Shown here in pieces: positions 27,541 through 36,267 of a DNA stretch of 53,450 bases. Location: NCBI GenBank assembly GCA_025933775.1, contig JAICZH010000005.1:1-53450 (forward strand). Reading direction: 5' to 3'. The stretch comes from Chitinophagaceae bacterium (GTDB lineage Bacteria; Bacteroidota; Bacteroidia; Chitinophagales; Chitinophagaceae). The position numbers and the translations under genes are program-made. The notes under the pieces are model-generated. The model saw only the letters and a program-made list of their open reading frames with translations. It was not told where the DNA came from and ran no database searches. Within the stretch, counting starts at the first letter, position 1. Every line of letters starts with the position of its first letter.

Positions 27541-27732
27541 TTATACCTCAAGTTCCATGATATTGGGTTTTGGTATTTTTATAGAAGCATTTAACATTTC
27601 AATGCCAACAACGGAACCATCTGCTGCATAGTCCAGAATTATACCTGGCTTATCTTCATTGCTTTCACTTATTTGTACATCACTAAATTTTATATAAAGC
27701 ATATCCACTTCCTTGTCATACTTAACTTTCAT
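27541..27732 (-). CDS. DUF2283 protein (possible orphan antitoxin)
   Basis: The 63-residue protein has the DUF2283 pattern: a YDKEVDMLYIKF strand near the N-terminus, then GIILDYAADGSVVGIEMLNAS. From family knowledge these small proteins often sit directly after a DUF4258 gene and are suspected antitoxin or partner proteins. Here the upstream region contains a broken DUF4258 gene whose stop overlaps this start by 11 bases. The DUF2283 frame is intact, so the partner outlived its pair. Confidence 0.85.
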   Translation of the reverse strand: MKVKYDKEVDMLYIKFSDVQISESNEDKPGIILDYAADGSVVGIEMLNASIKIPKPNIMELEV

Positions 27733-27948
27733 AATATTTTTTAATTTTAGATGTTCTGTATATTGTAATGACGCTTTTTGGATTTTTTGAAATATTCACG
27801 ATTACTCTTATTAAGTATTTTTTTGAATCTCCTGTAAAAGTAATTATTGATTGATAAATTGTTTCTTTCCTTCGATAATTCCCATAGAAATATTTCTGCT
27901 ATTCATTTGTTCAATTGCATGCTTGGAAAAAAATAAATTTTTCCTTAA
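27722..27948 (-). pseudogene. Decayed DUF4258 gene between ald and DUF2283
   Basis: Reading the minus strand right after the ald stop, one frame gives SKHAIEQMNSRNISMGIIEG, the start of a DUF4258 domain. It then stops at 27,844-27,846. A second frame, open to a stop at 27,722-27,724, gives KETIYQSIITFTGDSKKYLI, then RVIVN, ending RTSKIKKYYES, the DUF4258 C-terminal half. The two halves are in different frames and the middle of the domain (roughly 15 residues) is missing. No start codon precedes SKHA in frame. The gene therefore carries a frameshift with a probable internal deletion and a lost start. The overlap with DUF2283 fits the normal pair arrangement. Confidence 0.75.
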
Positions 27949-29163
27949 TTACCTGCTGCTCGCAATTAATAAATTCAAATCGGTAAATTTTAAATCAAAC
28001 CTTTCGCTTAAATGAAAATTGGTGAGCGCTCCTTTAAATAAATAAATGCCGCTGCGGATATTTATTTTATACCAAACTAAATTTTCAAAGCCGCCTTCGT
28101 CGGCCATTTCAAGCATTAAAGTCATCAATACATTGCTGATAGATTGTGAAGCGGTGCGGGCAAAGCCACTTGGAATATTGGGAACGCAATAATGAATTAC
28201 ATCATATTTTCTAAATACAGGGTCTTTATGAGAAGTGATAGATGAAGTTTCAAAACATCCGCCATGATCAATGCATACATCCACAATTACACTACCGGGG
28301 CGCATCCGGCTTACCATTTCTTCGGAAACCACTACAGGAGTTCTACCTCCGTGAGAAGCCAAAGCGCCAACAGCCACATCACACGTTTTTAGTTGCTTTG
28401 ATAAAATTCGCGGCTCTATAACTGAAGTGTATAAACGCACGCCGATATTATTTTGCAGTCGCTTTAAACGATAAATACTATTGTCAAAAATTTTTACGCT
28501 GGCTCCCATTGCCAACGCTGTTCGCGCCACCTGTTCACCTACAATACCGGCTCCAATAATGATAACTTTGGTGGGTGGAATGCCCGAGATACCACCTACT
28601 AAAACTCCCTTGCCATTATTGGCATTGCTCAAATATTGGCCGGCAATCAGCATTACAGCGCTTCCTGCAATTTCGCTCATGCTGCGCACAATAGGATTGT
28701 GGCCGCTATCATCTTTTAAATTTTCAAAACTTAATGCGGTAATTTTTTTATCCATCATCTTTGCAAGAATGTGTTGCTTCATAGCTGCAAGGTGAATGGG
28801 TGAAATAATAAACTGATGCGGCTTTAATAAGTCAAGCTCATCTTCGCATACCGGTGCGCTTTTTACTACTATATCGCATTCAAAAACTTCTTTTTTGCTT
28901 TTGGCAATCTTGGCGCCGGCTTCGCTATAATCTCTGTCGGAATAGCTGGCTCCTTCGCCTGCTTTACTTTCTATCACAACACGATGACCATTTGTTACCA
29001 ATACATTTACTGCATCAGGAGTAAGCGCAATACGGTTTTCCTGAAACGAAGTTTCTTTCGGAATACCTATTAATAATTCAACTCCTTTTGGTTTTACATC
29101 CAGCGTTTCTTCCAGCGTTTCATATTTAAAAGAAGGTGAAACAAAAGGTTTTGATGTTGCCAT
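27949..29163 (-). CDS. ald: Alanine dehydrogenase
   Basis: The enzyme interconverts alanine and pyruvate plus ammonia with NAD. The 404-residue protein belongs to the AlaDH/PNT family. It begins the catalytic part at IGIPKETSFQENRIALTPDAV and has the Rossmann motif IIGAGIVGEQVARTALAMGA near residue 205. The C-terminal part contains VDVCIDHGGCFETS. The N-terminus carries about 30 extra residues before the catalytic domain, as is usual for the Bacteroidota form. It follows tsaE by 37 bases on the same strand. Confidence 0.93.
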   Translation of the reverse strand: MATSKPFVSPSFKYETLEETLDVKPKGVELLIGIPKETSFQENRIALTPDAVNVLVTNGHRVVIESKAGEGASYSDRDYSEAGAKIAKSKKEVFECDIVVKSAPVCEDELDLLKPHQFIISPIHLAAMKQHILAKMMDKKITALSFENLKDDSGHNPIVRSMSEIAGSAVMLIAGQYLSNANNGKGVLVGGISGIPPTKVIIIGAGIVGEQVARTALAMGASVKIFDNSIYRLKRLQNNIGVRLYTSVIEPRILSKQLKTCDVAVGALASHGGRTPVVVSEEMVSRMRPGSVIVDVCIDHGGCFETSSITSHKDPVFRKYDVIHYCVPNIPSGFARTASQSISNVLMTLMLEMADEGGFENLVWYKINIRSGIYLFKGALTNFHLSERFDLKFTDLNLLIASSR

Positions 29164-29200
29164 TTTATTATATCGTTAAAAGAACTATAAATATAATTTT

Positions 29201-29617
29201 TTATCGCGGAAGTTGAACAATCAATTTTCTTTTATTATCAGGCAGCGGTTGTAATGAAATGAAAACTGTTTTTTCCGGAAATAAAAAAAAAGCTTTTTCA
29301 GGCCATTCAACCAGGCATACGTCTCCGCTTTGAATGCAATCTTCTACACCTGCGTCAATAGCTTCTTCTGCATTTTTTATTCGATACAGATCAATGTGGT
29401 AAATATTTTTTTTGCCGGCCACATATTGCTGAATGATAGAGTAGGTGGGGCTTGTAACATTTTCTTTTACTCCAAGCGCTTTGCAAATTGCGGCAATCAA
29501 TGTAGTTTTTCCGGCTCCTAATTCACCGCTAAATGCGGTAATGGTATATTTATAATTTAATGAAATAACTTTTTTAGCAACGGTTTCAATATTACCAAGT
29601 TCAAAAATAAATTCCAT
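29201..29617 (-). CDS. tsaE: tRNA threonylcarbamoyladenosine synthesis ATPase
   Basis: TsaE drives the TsaBD complex that makes t6A37 in tRNAs reading ANN codons. The 138-residue protein has the expected P-loop GELGAGKTTL (about residues 32-41), the switch region TSPTYSIIQQY, HIDLYRI, and the VEWPEKA Walker-B-like segment. It is the first gene of the tsaE-ald unit and diverges from recQ across 161 bases. Confidence 0.96.
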   Translation of the reverse strand: MEFIFELGNIETVAKKVISLNYKYTITAFSGELGAGKTTLIAAICKALGVKENVTSPTYSIIQQYVAGKKNIYHIDLYRIKNAEEAIDAGVEDCIQSGDVCLVEWPEKAFFLFPEKTVFISLQPLPDNKRKLIVQLPR

Positions 29618-29778
29618 TAATTTTTTTGTAAAAATAATAACTTAACGGCACAGCAATTTTATAGAAGCATTCATTTAAAACTGTTTTAATTTTTTCAGAA
29701 GTATTTTTATAAATATTATTTAAAAAAAATATCAGTGTTATTTTTTTAAAGCTTTTATAAAAATTTATAATTCATAAA

Positions 29779-31683
29779 ATGGAGCCCGTTGCGGTTTTAA
29801 AAAAATATTGGGGTTATGATGCCTTAAAGCCTTTGCAGGGAAAAATTATTCATTCTGTTTTAACAGGCCATGATACGCTTGCCTTAATGCCAACGGGCGG
29901 TGGAAAGTCAATCTGCTATCAGGTTCCGGCCATGATGAAAGAAGGATTATGTTTGGTAATAAGTCCTTTGATTGCTCTGATGAAAGACCAGGTCGCCAAC
30001 CTAAAGCAAAAAAATATTGCTGCTCTTTCCATTTATTCGGGCATGAGTTTTATTGAAGTAAAAAAAACACTTAAAAATGCCGCATACGGCAATTTTAAAT
30101 TTTTATACGTATCGCCCGAAAGATTAGAAACAGAAGTATTTTTAGAATATTTTAATGCAATTAATATTAATCTTGTTGCAATAGATGAAGCACATTGCAT
30201 TTCGCAATGGGGGTACGATTTCAGGCCGCCATATCTTCGCATTGCTGCCATTCGCGAATCATTAAATAATGTTCCTTTTCTGGCACTAACGGCCTCGGCT
30301 ACACGAAAAGTACAAAATGATATTTGTGATAAGCTTGCTTTTAAAACCGGGTATAAAAAATTTCAGCAATCGTTTGAAAGAAGCAATCTTTCTTACAGCG
30401 TTTTTAATCCTTCATCAAAACAAAATAAGCTAATAGAAATTTTAAAAAAAGTAAATGGCAGTGGCATTGTATATTGTAAAAGCCGTAAGAGAACCCGTGA
30501 AATAGAAGAGTTGCTTCATGCGCAGGGCATCAATGCAAGCCACTATCATGCGGGGCTTTCTAACGAATTGCGAAATGCAAGGCAGGAAGATTGGATTAAT
30601 AATAAAACCCGGGTAATGGCCTGCACCAATGCTTTCGGGATGGGGATTGATAAGCCGGATGTAAGAACCGTAGTTCATTACGATGTGCCCGATGCACTCG
30701 AAAATTATTACCAGGAAGCAGGACGAGCCGGAAGAGATGGAAGAAAAGCTTATGCGGTTTTATTTTTTAATGAACAGGAAATTGTTGATTTAAAAAAACA
30801 ATCTGCTATACGTTTTCCTGATGTATTAACTATTAAAAATGTTTATAGTTCTTTAGTCAATTATCTTCAATTGCCATCTGGCAGCGGCGAAGGCTTATTA
30901 TTTGATTTTGATATAAATGATTTTGTAAAAAAATTTAAGTTAGATGCTTTTGTTGTAAATAGTGTTTTAAAAATTTTGGAACAGGAAGAATTAATTAGTT
31001 ACAGCGAACTGTTTTTTCAGCCGTCAATTGTTGTTTTTACAACAGAAAAAACAACGCTTGAATTATTTGAAAAAACGCATCCGCAATATGATGCTGTAAT
31101 AAAAGGCCTCTTGCGTTCTTATGAAGGAATATTCGATCATCCATCGGCAATTAATGAAAACAATCTGGCGAAATTTATTTCTATGAAAAAAGAAAAATTA
31201 ATTGACGATCTTTTTGAAATAAAAAGATTAGGCGTCCTTGATTATACGCCTCAAAAAGATAATCCGCAAATAAAATTTCTTCAAAACCGCGTGAATAGTG
31301 CCGACCTTATAATTAATGAAAAAAATATTTCCAAAAGGAAAGATGCTTTTGAAAAAAGATTACATGCAATTTTAGAATATGCAAAAAACCAATATGCCTG
31401 CCGCAGCAAAATGATAGCGGCATATTTTAATGATGTAAGCATACCAAGGTGCGGGATATGTGATAATTGCATTCACGAAAAAAATATAGTTATCACCAAC
31501 ATAGAATTTGAAAAAATACAAGAAGAAATTAAAAATTATATTTCAGTAAGGGTGGCAAATTCAAAACAATTGATTGAGGCATTAAAAGATTTTAATGAAA
31601 AAAAAATTTTAAAAGTGTTACATTTTTTGCAGGATGAAAATGTTGTTTCAATAACGCAAGATGGATTGATACAAATAAAATAA
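29779..31683 (+). CDS. recQ: RecQ-family ATP-dependent DNA helicase
   Basis: This is a 3'-5' DNA helicase for recombination and fork repair. The 634-residue protein has Walker A MPTGGGKS (38-45), DEAH box D136-EAHCISQWG, motif V/VI around NAFGMGIDKPDVR and YYQEAGRAGRDGR, and the zinc-binding cysteines ending in PRCGICDNC near residue 565. It lacks the HRDC domain of long RecQ; after the zinc site only a short winged-helix-like segment remains. This short version is common in Bacteroidota. It is monocistronic. Confidence 0.95.
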   Translation: MEPVAVLKKYWGYDALKPLQGKIIHSVLTGHDTLALMPTGGGKSICYQVPAMMKEGLCLVISPLIALMKDQVANLKQKNIAALSIYSGMSFIEVKKTLKNAAYGNFKFLYVSPERLETEVFLEYFNAININLVAIDEAHCISQWGYDFRPPYLRIAAIRESLNNVPFLALTASATRKVQNDICDKLAFKTGYKKFQQSFERSNLSYSVFNPSSKQNKLIEILKKVNGSGIVYCKSRKRTREIEELLHAQGINASHYHAGLSNELRNARQEDWINNKTRVMACTNAFGMGIDKPDVRTVVHYDVPDALENYYQEAGRAGRDGRKAYAVLFFNEQEIVDLKKQSAIRFPDVLTIKNVYSSLVNYLQLPSGSGEGLLFDFDINDFVKKFKLDAFVVNSVLKILEQEELISYSELFFQPSIVVFTTEKTTLELFEKTHPQYDAVIKGLLRSYEGIFDHPSAINENNLAKFISMKKEKLIDDLFEIKRLGVLDYTPQKDNPQIKFLQNRVNSADLIINEKNISKRKDAFEKRLHAILEYAKNQYACRSKMIAAYFNDVSIPRCGICDNCIHEKNIVITNIEFEKIQEEIKNYISVRVANSKQLIEALKDFNEKKILKVLHFLQDENVVSITQDGLIQIK

Positions 31684-31698
31684 AAGTAACCATTAAAT

Positions 31699-31757
31699 AA
31701 AAAAGGGACCAAGATAGAAATCTAGTCCCGCTTTAAAATCCAATATCCTATGAAAAA
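31699..31757 (-). ncRNA. Candidate small RNA of about 60 nt with its own promoter and terminator
   Basis: On the minus strand a promoter-like TTG-N20-TATCTTCG (31,792-31,794 and 31,764-31,771) points at a start near 31,757. The transcript would end at a hairpin, GGGAC (31,725-31,729 on the plus strand: GTCCC) pairing with GTCCC, containing an inner AGAT/ATCT stem. Six T on the minus strand (31,699-31,704) follow. The 3' end is 15 bases from the recQ stop, on the opposite strand. I know no matching RNA family. It may instead be only a terminator for read-through from the gene at 32,052. Confidence 0.35.
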
Positions 31758-31763
31758 CCGAAA

Positions 31764-31794
31764 CGAAGATAGGGTGGAAATTAGGATTTAGCAA
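31764..31794 (-). promoter_or_regulatory. Promoter for the candidate small RNA
   Basis: TTG (minus strand of 31,792-31,794), a 20-base spacer, and TATCTTCG (31,764-31,771) form a good Bacteroidota promoter. The one deviation is C instead of T at the seventh position of TAnnTTTG. Confidence 0.45.
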
Positions 31795-31990
31795 CATTTT
31801 TTTGGAGAATTTTGAAAAACACGGGTTTCTACGATAACAACTTATTTATCGGCAAATTTTGTTGAGTATAAGGTAATTTTTTATTTTTTTGAAAGCGTAG
31901 TGTATTGAAAAGTAGTTGGTCGGAAACCCTCCTCAGACTAAATCTCATAAGATTTTATAACTATTTTTCAGTATTAGACCTTTAATAAAC

Positions 31991-32019
31991 AAAACCTCAT
32001 TCATTCGGTGAGGTTTTTT
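31991..32019. terminator. Bidirectional terminator between recQ and the CarboxypepD-like gene
   Basis: AAAACCTCA (31,991-31,999) pairs with TGAGGTTTT (32,009-32,017), with T to 32,019. The outer A/T pairs give a T-run in both directions. It lies 32 bases past the minus-strand gene at 32,052. Confidence 0.85.
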
Positions 32020-32051
32020 ATTTGCATGAATTTTTTATTTTAAAAAATAAA

Positions 32052-32699
32052 TCAATCTCCATTTTTATTTTTAAAATCTCCGCGTTTCCAGGCTTTAATA
32101 AACTCTGACCATGCGAATGGATTAAATATATTTTGAGGAGGTAGTTGCCCTGCTGAATAATATTTTTGAGCATTTTGTTTTAAAAAATAATTAGTTGCTT
32201 CACGGCCATCTTTGGGATATGCCGCCATCAATGCTCTTAAATTTTTTTCAGAAAGATTTTGACGGGCAATTTCCCGTTCATCGTCCGGAACCTGTGCATT
32301 TACAAAATCTCTTTCGAACTCTTCTCTTGTAGGCCGTTTTCGTATAATCGTAGCAGGCAGATATATTGTATCTTCCACCATCAGTTGTATCATGCTTTGC
32401 TGATTGCCATCAAGGTTTCTGGGTATGGTAACCAATTTTGGTTTATATCCAACACTGGTAAATTCTAATTGATCGCCTTTTAAAACAACAATTGAAAATA
32501 CGCCTTCATCGCTCGATATAGTTCCCTGATTACGGCCCTTCACTACAATACTTACGGCAGGCAAGGCTTTCAGGCTATCAGCCGACATTACCACTCCATA
32601 CAATTGAACTACGGAATCTTTATAGGTTTCAAATTGGGCTTTTACAACTGAAGGAATTACAAATAAAAAAAATAAAAAGTATGGTAAAAATTTTTTCAT
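32052..32699 (-). CDS. Secreted protein with a carboxypeptidase-like regulatory domain
   Basis: This is a 215-residue protein with a signal peptide (hydrophobic FLPYFLFFLFVIPSVV, cleavage after VKAQ). The mature part begins with a CarboxypepD_reg-like beta-sandwich (LYGVVMSADSLKALPAVSIV, then GTISSDEGVFSI and FTSVGYKP). This domain is common in Bacteroidota envelope proteins and TonB receptors. The rest, from about residue 125, is charged and helical with NLRALMAAYPKDGREATNYF and no named family. There is no TonB barrel, so it is a small periplasmic or surface protein of unknown role. Confidence 0.82.
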   Translation of the reverse strand: MKKFLPYFLFFLFVIPSVVKAQFETYKDSVVQLYGVVMSADSLKALPAVSIVVKGRNQGTISSDEGVFSIVVLKGDQLEFTSVGYKPKLVTIPRNLDGNQQSMIQLMVEDTIYLPATIIRKRPTREEFERDFVNAQVPDDEREIARQNLSEKNLRALMAAYPKDGREATNYFLKQNAQKYYSAGQLPPQNIFNPFAWSEFIKAWKRGDFKNKNGD

Positions 32700-32764
32700 G
32701 TATAAAAATAAAATTCCGGCTAAGCCGGCTGTAATTTAATAAACAAAATAAGGGTATCAATGTT

Positions 32765-32772
32765 TAAATTTG
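32765..32772 (+). promoter_or_regulatory. Candidate -7 box before the Mrp gene
   Basis: TAAATTTG is an exact TAnnTTTG. It would place transcription start about 27 bases before the ATG. No TTG is present at the -33 distance, so support is partial. Confidence 0.35.
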
Positions 32773-32806
32773 CAGATGACAAATCTTTTTAACAAAAAAT
32801 TGAACG

Positions 32807-33904
32807 ATGACGCAAGATGATATATTAAAAGCCTTAAGTACCGTGCAGGAGCCCGACCTGAAAAATGATCTGGTTTCTTTAAACATGATAAAAGATATTC
32901 TTATTAATGATGAGGATGTTTCATTCACTATAATTCTTACTACTCCTGCCTGCCCGCTGAAAGACAAATTAAAAAATGATTGCATAAAAGCTATTGAGCA
33001 TATTAACGAATCGGCTAAGATTGATATTAATTTTACCAGTAAAACCACTTCATTAAGAACTGATAAAAAAGATATTTTAAAAGGAGTAAAAAATGTTATT
33101 GCGGTTGTAAGCGGCAAAGGGGGCGTGGGCAAAAGCACTGTGGCTGCTAATCTTGCAATTGCCATTGCTGAAAGCGGCGCAAAAGTAGGATTGATGGATG
33201 CAGATATTTATGGCCCCAGTGTTCATATAATGTTTGGCGTACGTGGCGAAAGGCCTTTGATGAGAGATGTGAATGGAAAAGGAATGATAGTTCCTTTGGA
33301 GCGTTATGGAATAAAATTAATGAGCATCGGTTTATTGGTTGATGAAAAGCAGGCGGTTGTTTGGCGAGGCCCGATGGTGAGCAGCGCCATCCGGCAATTT
33401 GTATCTGATGTGGATTGGGGAGAGCTGGATTATTTAATTATTGATATGCCGCCCGGCACCGGTGATATTCATTTAACGATCGTACAAACTGTTCCTGTTA
33501 CGGGAGTAATTGTAGTAACCACGCCTCAGTTAGTTGCGCTGGCAGATGCAAAAAAAGGAATCGCTATGTTTAGCCAGGCAGGATTGAAAGTGCCTGTAAT
33601 TGGGCTTATAGAGAACATGAGTTATTTTACTCCAAAAGAATTGCCGCAAAATAAATATTATATTTTTGGAAAACAGGGTGGACAGAAACTGGCTAGTGAA
33701 TTTGATATTCCTTTCCTCGGCGAAATTCCATTGGTGCAATCCATTCGCGAAGGTGGCGATACCGGAATACCGGTAATGATGAGTGATGATGAAATTTCAA
33801 AAAATGCTTTTATAAATTTTAGCGATAATGCAGTGAGAGTAATTTCTATGATGAATGCCCGCTTGCCCGAAGATAAAGTAAGTGAAGTTTTGGAAATAAA
33901 TTGA
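32807..33904 (+). CDS. Mrp/ApbC-type P-loop ATPase (Fe-S cluster carrier family), without CxxC
   Basis: Proteins of this family carry or deliver iron-sulphur clusters. The 365-residue protein starts with a MIP18/DUF59 domain (residues 1-90, with PACPLKDKLK). The ParA-like ATPase follows: deviant Walker A GKGGVGKST (103-111), GLMDADIYGPS, and DYLIIDMPPGTGD. The CxxC pair that bridges a cluster between subunits in classical Mrp follows the NMSYF motif. Here that place reads TPKELPQNKYYIFG and has no cysteine. From memory this is common in Bacteroidota. The gene is single. Confidence 0.92.
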   Translation: MTQDDILKALSTVQEPDLKNDLVSLNMIKDILINDEDVSFTIILTTPACPLKDKLKNDCIKAIEHINESAKIDINFTSKTTSLRTDKKDILKGVKNVIAVVSGKGGVGKSTVAANLAIAIAESGAKVGLMDADIYGPSVHIMFGVRGERPLMRDVNGKGMIVPLERYGIKLMSIGLLVDEKQAVVWRGPMVSSAIRQFVSDVDWGELDYLIIDMPPGTGDIHLTIVQTVPVTGVIVVTTPQLVALADAKKGIAMFSQAGLKVPVIGLIENMSYFTPKELPQNKYYIFGKQGGQKLASEFDIPFLGEIPLVQSIREGGDTGIPVMMSDDEISKNAFINFSDNAVRVISMMNARLPEDKVSEVLEIN

Positions 33905-33929
33905 TCCAAATCTTGTACAAAACCTAAAG

Positions 33930-33945
33930 CTAACGGTAACGCATA
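33930..33945 (-). repeat. Dispersed repeat, copy 2
   Basis: The minus strand reads TATGCGTTACCGTTAG, identical to 10,441-10,456, and the similarity extends through TTTTCGT on one side. It lies between the convergent Mrp and rny genes, nine bases from the rny stop. Confidence 0.6.
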
Positions 33946-33954
33946 ACGAAAACT

Positions 33955-35517
33955 CTACCGGGCAACATTTACCGCTCTTTTTTCCCTGATTACTGTAACT
34001 TTTATTTGACCCGGATAGGTCATTTCTGTTTGTATTTTTTGAGCAATTTCAAAACTTAGTTTATCACTTTCACCATCACTTACTTTATCAGCTTCTACAA
34101 TCACCCTTAACTCGCGGCCAGCCTGTATGGCATAAGCCTTTTCCACACCTTGATAAGTTAGCGCAAGATTTTCCAAATCTTTTATTCGTTGTAGATATTG
34201 CTGCATAATTTCCCGCCTTGCACCAGGCCTTGCACCACTCATTGAATCGCAGGATTGTACTACCGGCGAAATAACATATTGCATTTCCACTTCATCATGA
34301 TGAGCGCCGATGGCATTGCATACTGCCGGATTTTCTCCATATTTTTCTGCGAGTTTCATTCCTAACAAGGCATGGCTCAACTCTGTTTCATCATCGGGCA
34401 CTTTACCAATATCGTGCAATAATCCCGCGCGTTTTGCCAATTTAACATTTAGTCCCAATTCTGCAGCCATCACTCCGCAAAGATTGGCTACCTCGCGGCT
34501 ATGCATTAATAAATTTTGCCCGTACGATGAGCGAAAACGCATCTTTCCAACCATTCGTATTAATTCTTTATGCAGACCGTGAATACCTAATTCAATAACG
34601 GTTCGTTCGCCAATTTCAATAATTTGTTCTTCCAATTGTTTCCTCGTTTTGTCCACCACTTCTTCTATCCGTGCGGGATGAATACGGCCATCGGCAACAA
34701 GGCGTTGCAGTGAAAGCCTTGCTATTTCCCTGCGCAATGGATCGAATGAAGAAAGAATAATAGCTTCAGGCGTATCATCCACAATGAGATCCACGCCGGT
34801 AGCGGCTTCTATAGCCCTGATGTTTCGCCCTTCACGCCCAATTATCGAACCTTTTATCTCATCGCTTTCCAGATTAAAAACCGTGATGGCATTTTCAATG
34901 GCCTGCTCGGCTGCGGTGCGTTGTATCGTTTGTATAATAATTTTGCGGGCTTCTTTATTGGCTCTCAGCCGGGCATCATCCACAATTTCCTGTTGAATAA
35001 TGAGCGCTTGTGAATTGGCTTCGTGGCGTAAAGTTTCAATAAGCTGTGACTTGGCTTCTTCAGCAGAAAGGCCTGAAACTTTTTCAAGCCTTTTGATATG
35101 TTCTTCCTGGTGTTTTTCCAGTTCGGTTCGTTTAATATTTACTACTTCAATCTGTCGATTGAGCGTTTCCTTTATGGATTCATTTTCTTTAATGAGCCGC
35201 TCTACATTCTGGTCTTTTTGATTGATGGATTGCTCTTTTTGCTTAATTCTGTTTTCAGCATCACTAAGTTTTTGATTGCGCTGAAACACTTCTTTATCGT
35301 GCTCTGCTTTTAGCTGAACGAATTTTTCTTTTGCCTCAAGCTGCTTTTCTTTTTTAATATTTTCGGCTTGTATTTGAGCATCAGAAATAATTTTTTGAGA
35401 TTGCTGTTCTGCTAATTCAACTTGTTTTTTTGTGTTTTTGGCAAATAAGATTTTACCCAGTATGATGCCCACAATTAAAGCGATGACACCAACTATTATT
35501 GGGAGTAATTGTTCCAT
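33955..35517 (-). CDS. rny: Ribonuclease Y
   Basis: RNase Y is a membrane-bound endoribonuclease that starts mRNA decay. The 520-residue protein has the complete set: an N-terminal transmembrane helix ([17 protein letters not shown]), a long coiled coil (about 25-190), a KH RNA-binding domain ([19 protein letters not shown]), and an HD domain with [12 protein letters not shown] and GAHHDE. It is the last gene of the minus-strand group pheT-coiled coil-zapA-rny, separated from zapA by 179 bases that may hold its own promoter. Confidence 0.97.
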   Translation of the reverse strand: MEQLLPIIVGVIALIVGIILGKILFAKNTKKQVELAEQQSQKIISDAQIQAENIKKEKQLEAKEKFVQLKAEHDKEVFQRNQKLSDAENRIKQKEQSINQKDQNVERLIKENESIKETLNRQIEVVNIKRTELEKHQEEHIKRLEKVSGLSAEEAKSQLIETLRHEANSQALIIQQEIVDDARLRANKEARKIIIQTIQRTAAEQAIENAITVFNLESDEIKGSIIGREGRNIRAIEAATGVDLIVDDTPEAIILSSFDPLRREIARLSLQRLVADGRIHPARIEEVVDKTRKQLEEQIIEIGERTVIELGIHGLHKELIRMVGKMRFRSSYGQNLLMHSREVANLCGVMAAELGLNVKLAKRAGLLHDIGKVPDDETELSHALLGMKLAEKYGENPAVCNAIGAHHDEVEMQYVISPVVQSCDSMSGARPGARREIMQQYLQRIKDLENLALTYQGVEKAYAIQAGRELRVIVEADKVSDGESDKLSFEIAQKIQTEMTYPGQIKVTVIREKRAVNVAR

Positions 35518-35696
35518 TGTTTTTTAATGATTTTTTAATGCGTTTCATAATCTATAATCCCCTCTGGCTTATTTCGCAAAGTGAAATATGCGGATTGACG
35601 AAGATAGCAAAATTGTGTGGAAAATTATGGACAGCCCGCTCTTAAGAAATTATTAGCATTTTATTATTGATTAATTTCTATAAAAAAATTATTCAA

Positions 35697-35978
35697 TTAT
35701 ACAACAACATCCAATTGCTTTTGTATTTTTTCCAGCGTTTCTATCCATTCTTTTTTTTCAGCGTCTCCGGAAGCTTTTTGTGGCTGTGTGGCAAACCAGA
35801 TAAGTACCATAGCAATGTAATCCTGCATGTCCTTTCCGGCAAACTGTGAGCGGAACTCCATTATTTTATCATTGATAATTTTTAATGTTTTTCTTACCTG
35901 TTCTTCATCTTTTGGAAGTATTTTTATGCGATAAGTGCGATCGCCAATTACAATATTTGCCGGAATAAGTTCTGCCAT
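35697..35978 (-). CDS. zapA: Cell division protein ZapA
   Basis: ZapA binds FtsZ filaments and stabilises the division ring. The 93-residue protein has the ZapA pattern: the N-terminal strand pair (IPANIVIGDRTYRIKI) and the KIINDKIMEFRSQF helix leading into the long dimerisation helix. It starts one base after the stop of the small coiled-coil gene, so the two are surely co-translated. The pairing with a coiled-coil protein suggests a ZapA-ZapB-like partnership. Confidence 0.9.
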   Translation of the reverse strand: MAELIPANIVIGDRTYRIKILPKDEEQVRKTLKIINDKIMEFRSQFAGKDMQDYIAMVLIWFATQPQKASGDAEKKEWIETLEKIQKQLDVVV

Positions 35979-35979
35979 A

Positions 35980-36267
35980 TTAGTTATTTAGCATTGCCAT
36001 GCATTTATCAATATCTTTTATAAATTGATTTATTCTTTTTTCAAAATCATTTTTTTCTTCATCATTCATTTTACCTGCAGAAGCTTTCAAAATTCCTGTC
36101 TGCATTTCGAGCGAATCAATTTTTTGTAAATGATCTGTTTCTCTTTTTCTTAAAATTTCGTTTTCATTATTAAGATTGGAATTTTCTTTTTGAAGCGCAA
36201 CATATTTTTTTATCAATAGCTGCAGTTTTGCATTAATGGAATTAATATGTTCTTCAATTGTATTCAT
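35980..36267 (-). CDS. Small coiled-coil protein between pheT and zapA (possible ZapB analogue)
   Basis: The 95 residues are almost wholly coiled coil, with leucines and isoleucines spaced in heptads (INAKLQLLIKKYVALQKEN, NLNNENEILRKRE) and a helical tail. It has no signal peptide or named catalytic motif. It overlaps the pheT stop by one base and precedes zapA by one base. Length, composition and tight coupling to zapA resemble ZapB, the coiled-coil partner of ZapA in gammaproteobacteria. Homology cannot be claimed from coiled-coil sequence alone. Confidence 0.8.
   Translation of the reverse strand: MNTIEEHINSINAKLQLLIKKYVALQKENSNLNNENEILRKRETDHLQKIDSLEMQTGILKASAGKMNDEEKNDFEKRINQFIKDIDKCMAMLNN

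Larger units (their letters stand above)
31684..32051. other. 368-bp non-coding stretch after recQ
   Basis: No gene-sized open frame is seen. The region carries a hairpin at 31,705-31,729, a second imperfect stem (AAATCC 31,736-31,741 with GGATTT 31,784-31,789, plus ATCCTAT with ATAGGGT inside), a run of seven T at 31,797-31,803, a small hairpin AAATCT-cata-AGATTT near 31,943, and a two-way terminator at 31,991-32,019. A minus-strand small RNA is proposed in its left part. Confidence 0.5.

Noticed and set aside
35518-35696. 6S RNA next to zapA, as in gammaproteobacteria
   Set aside because: No long rod with a central bubble is seen, and the gap fits a leader or promoter region of rny better.
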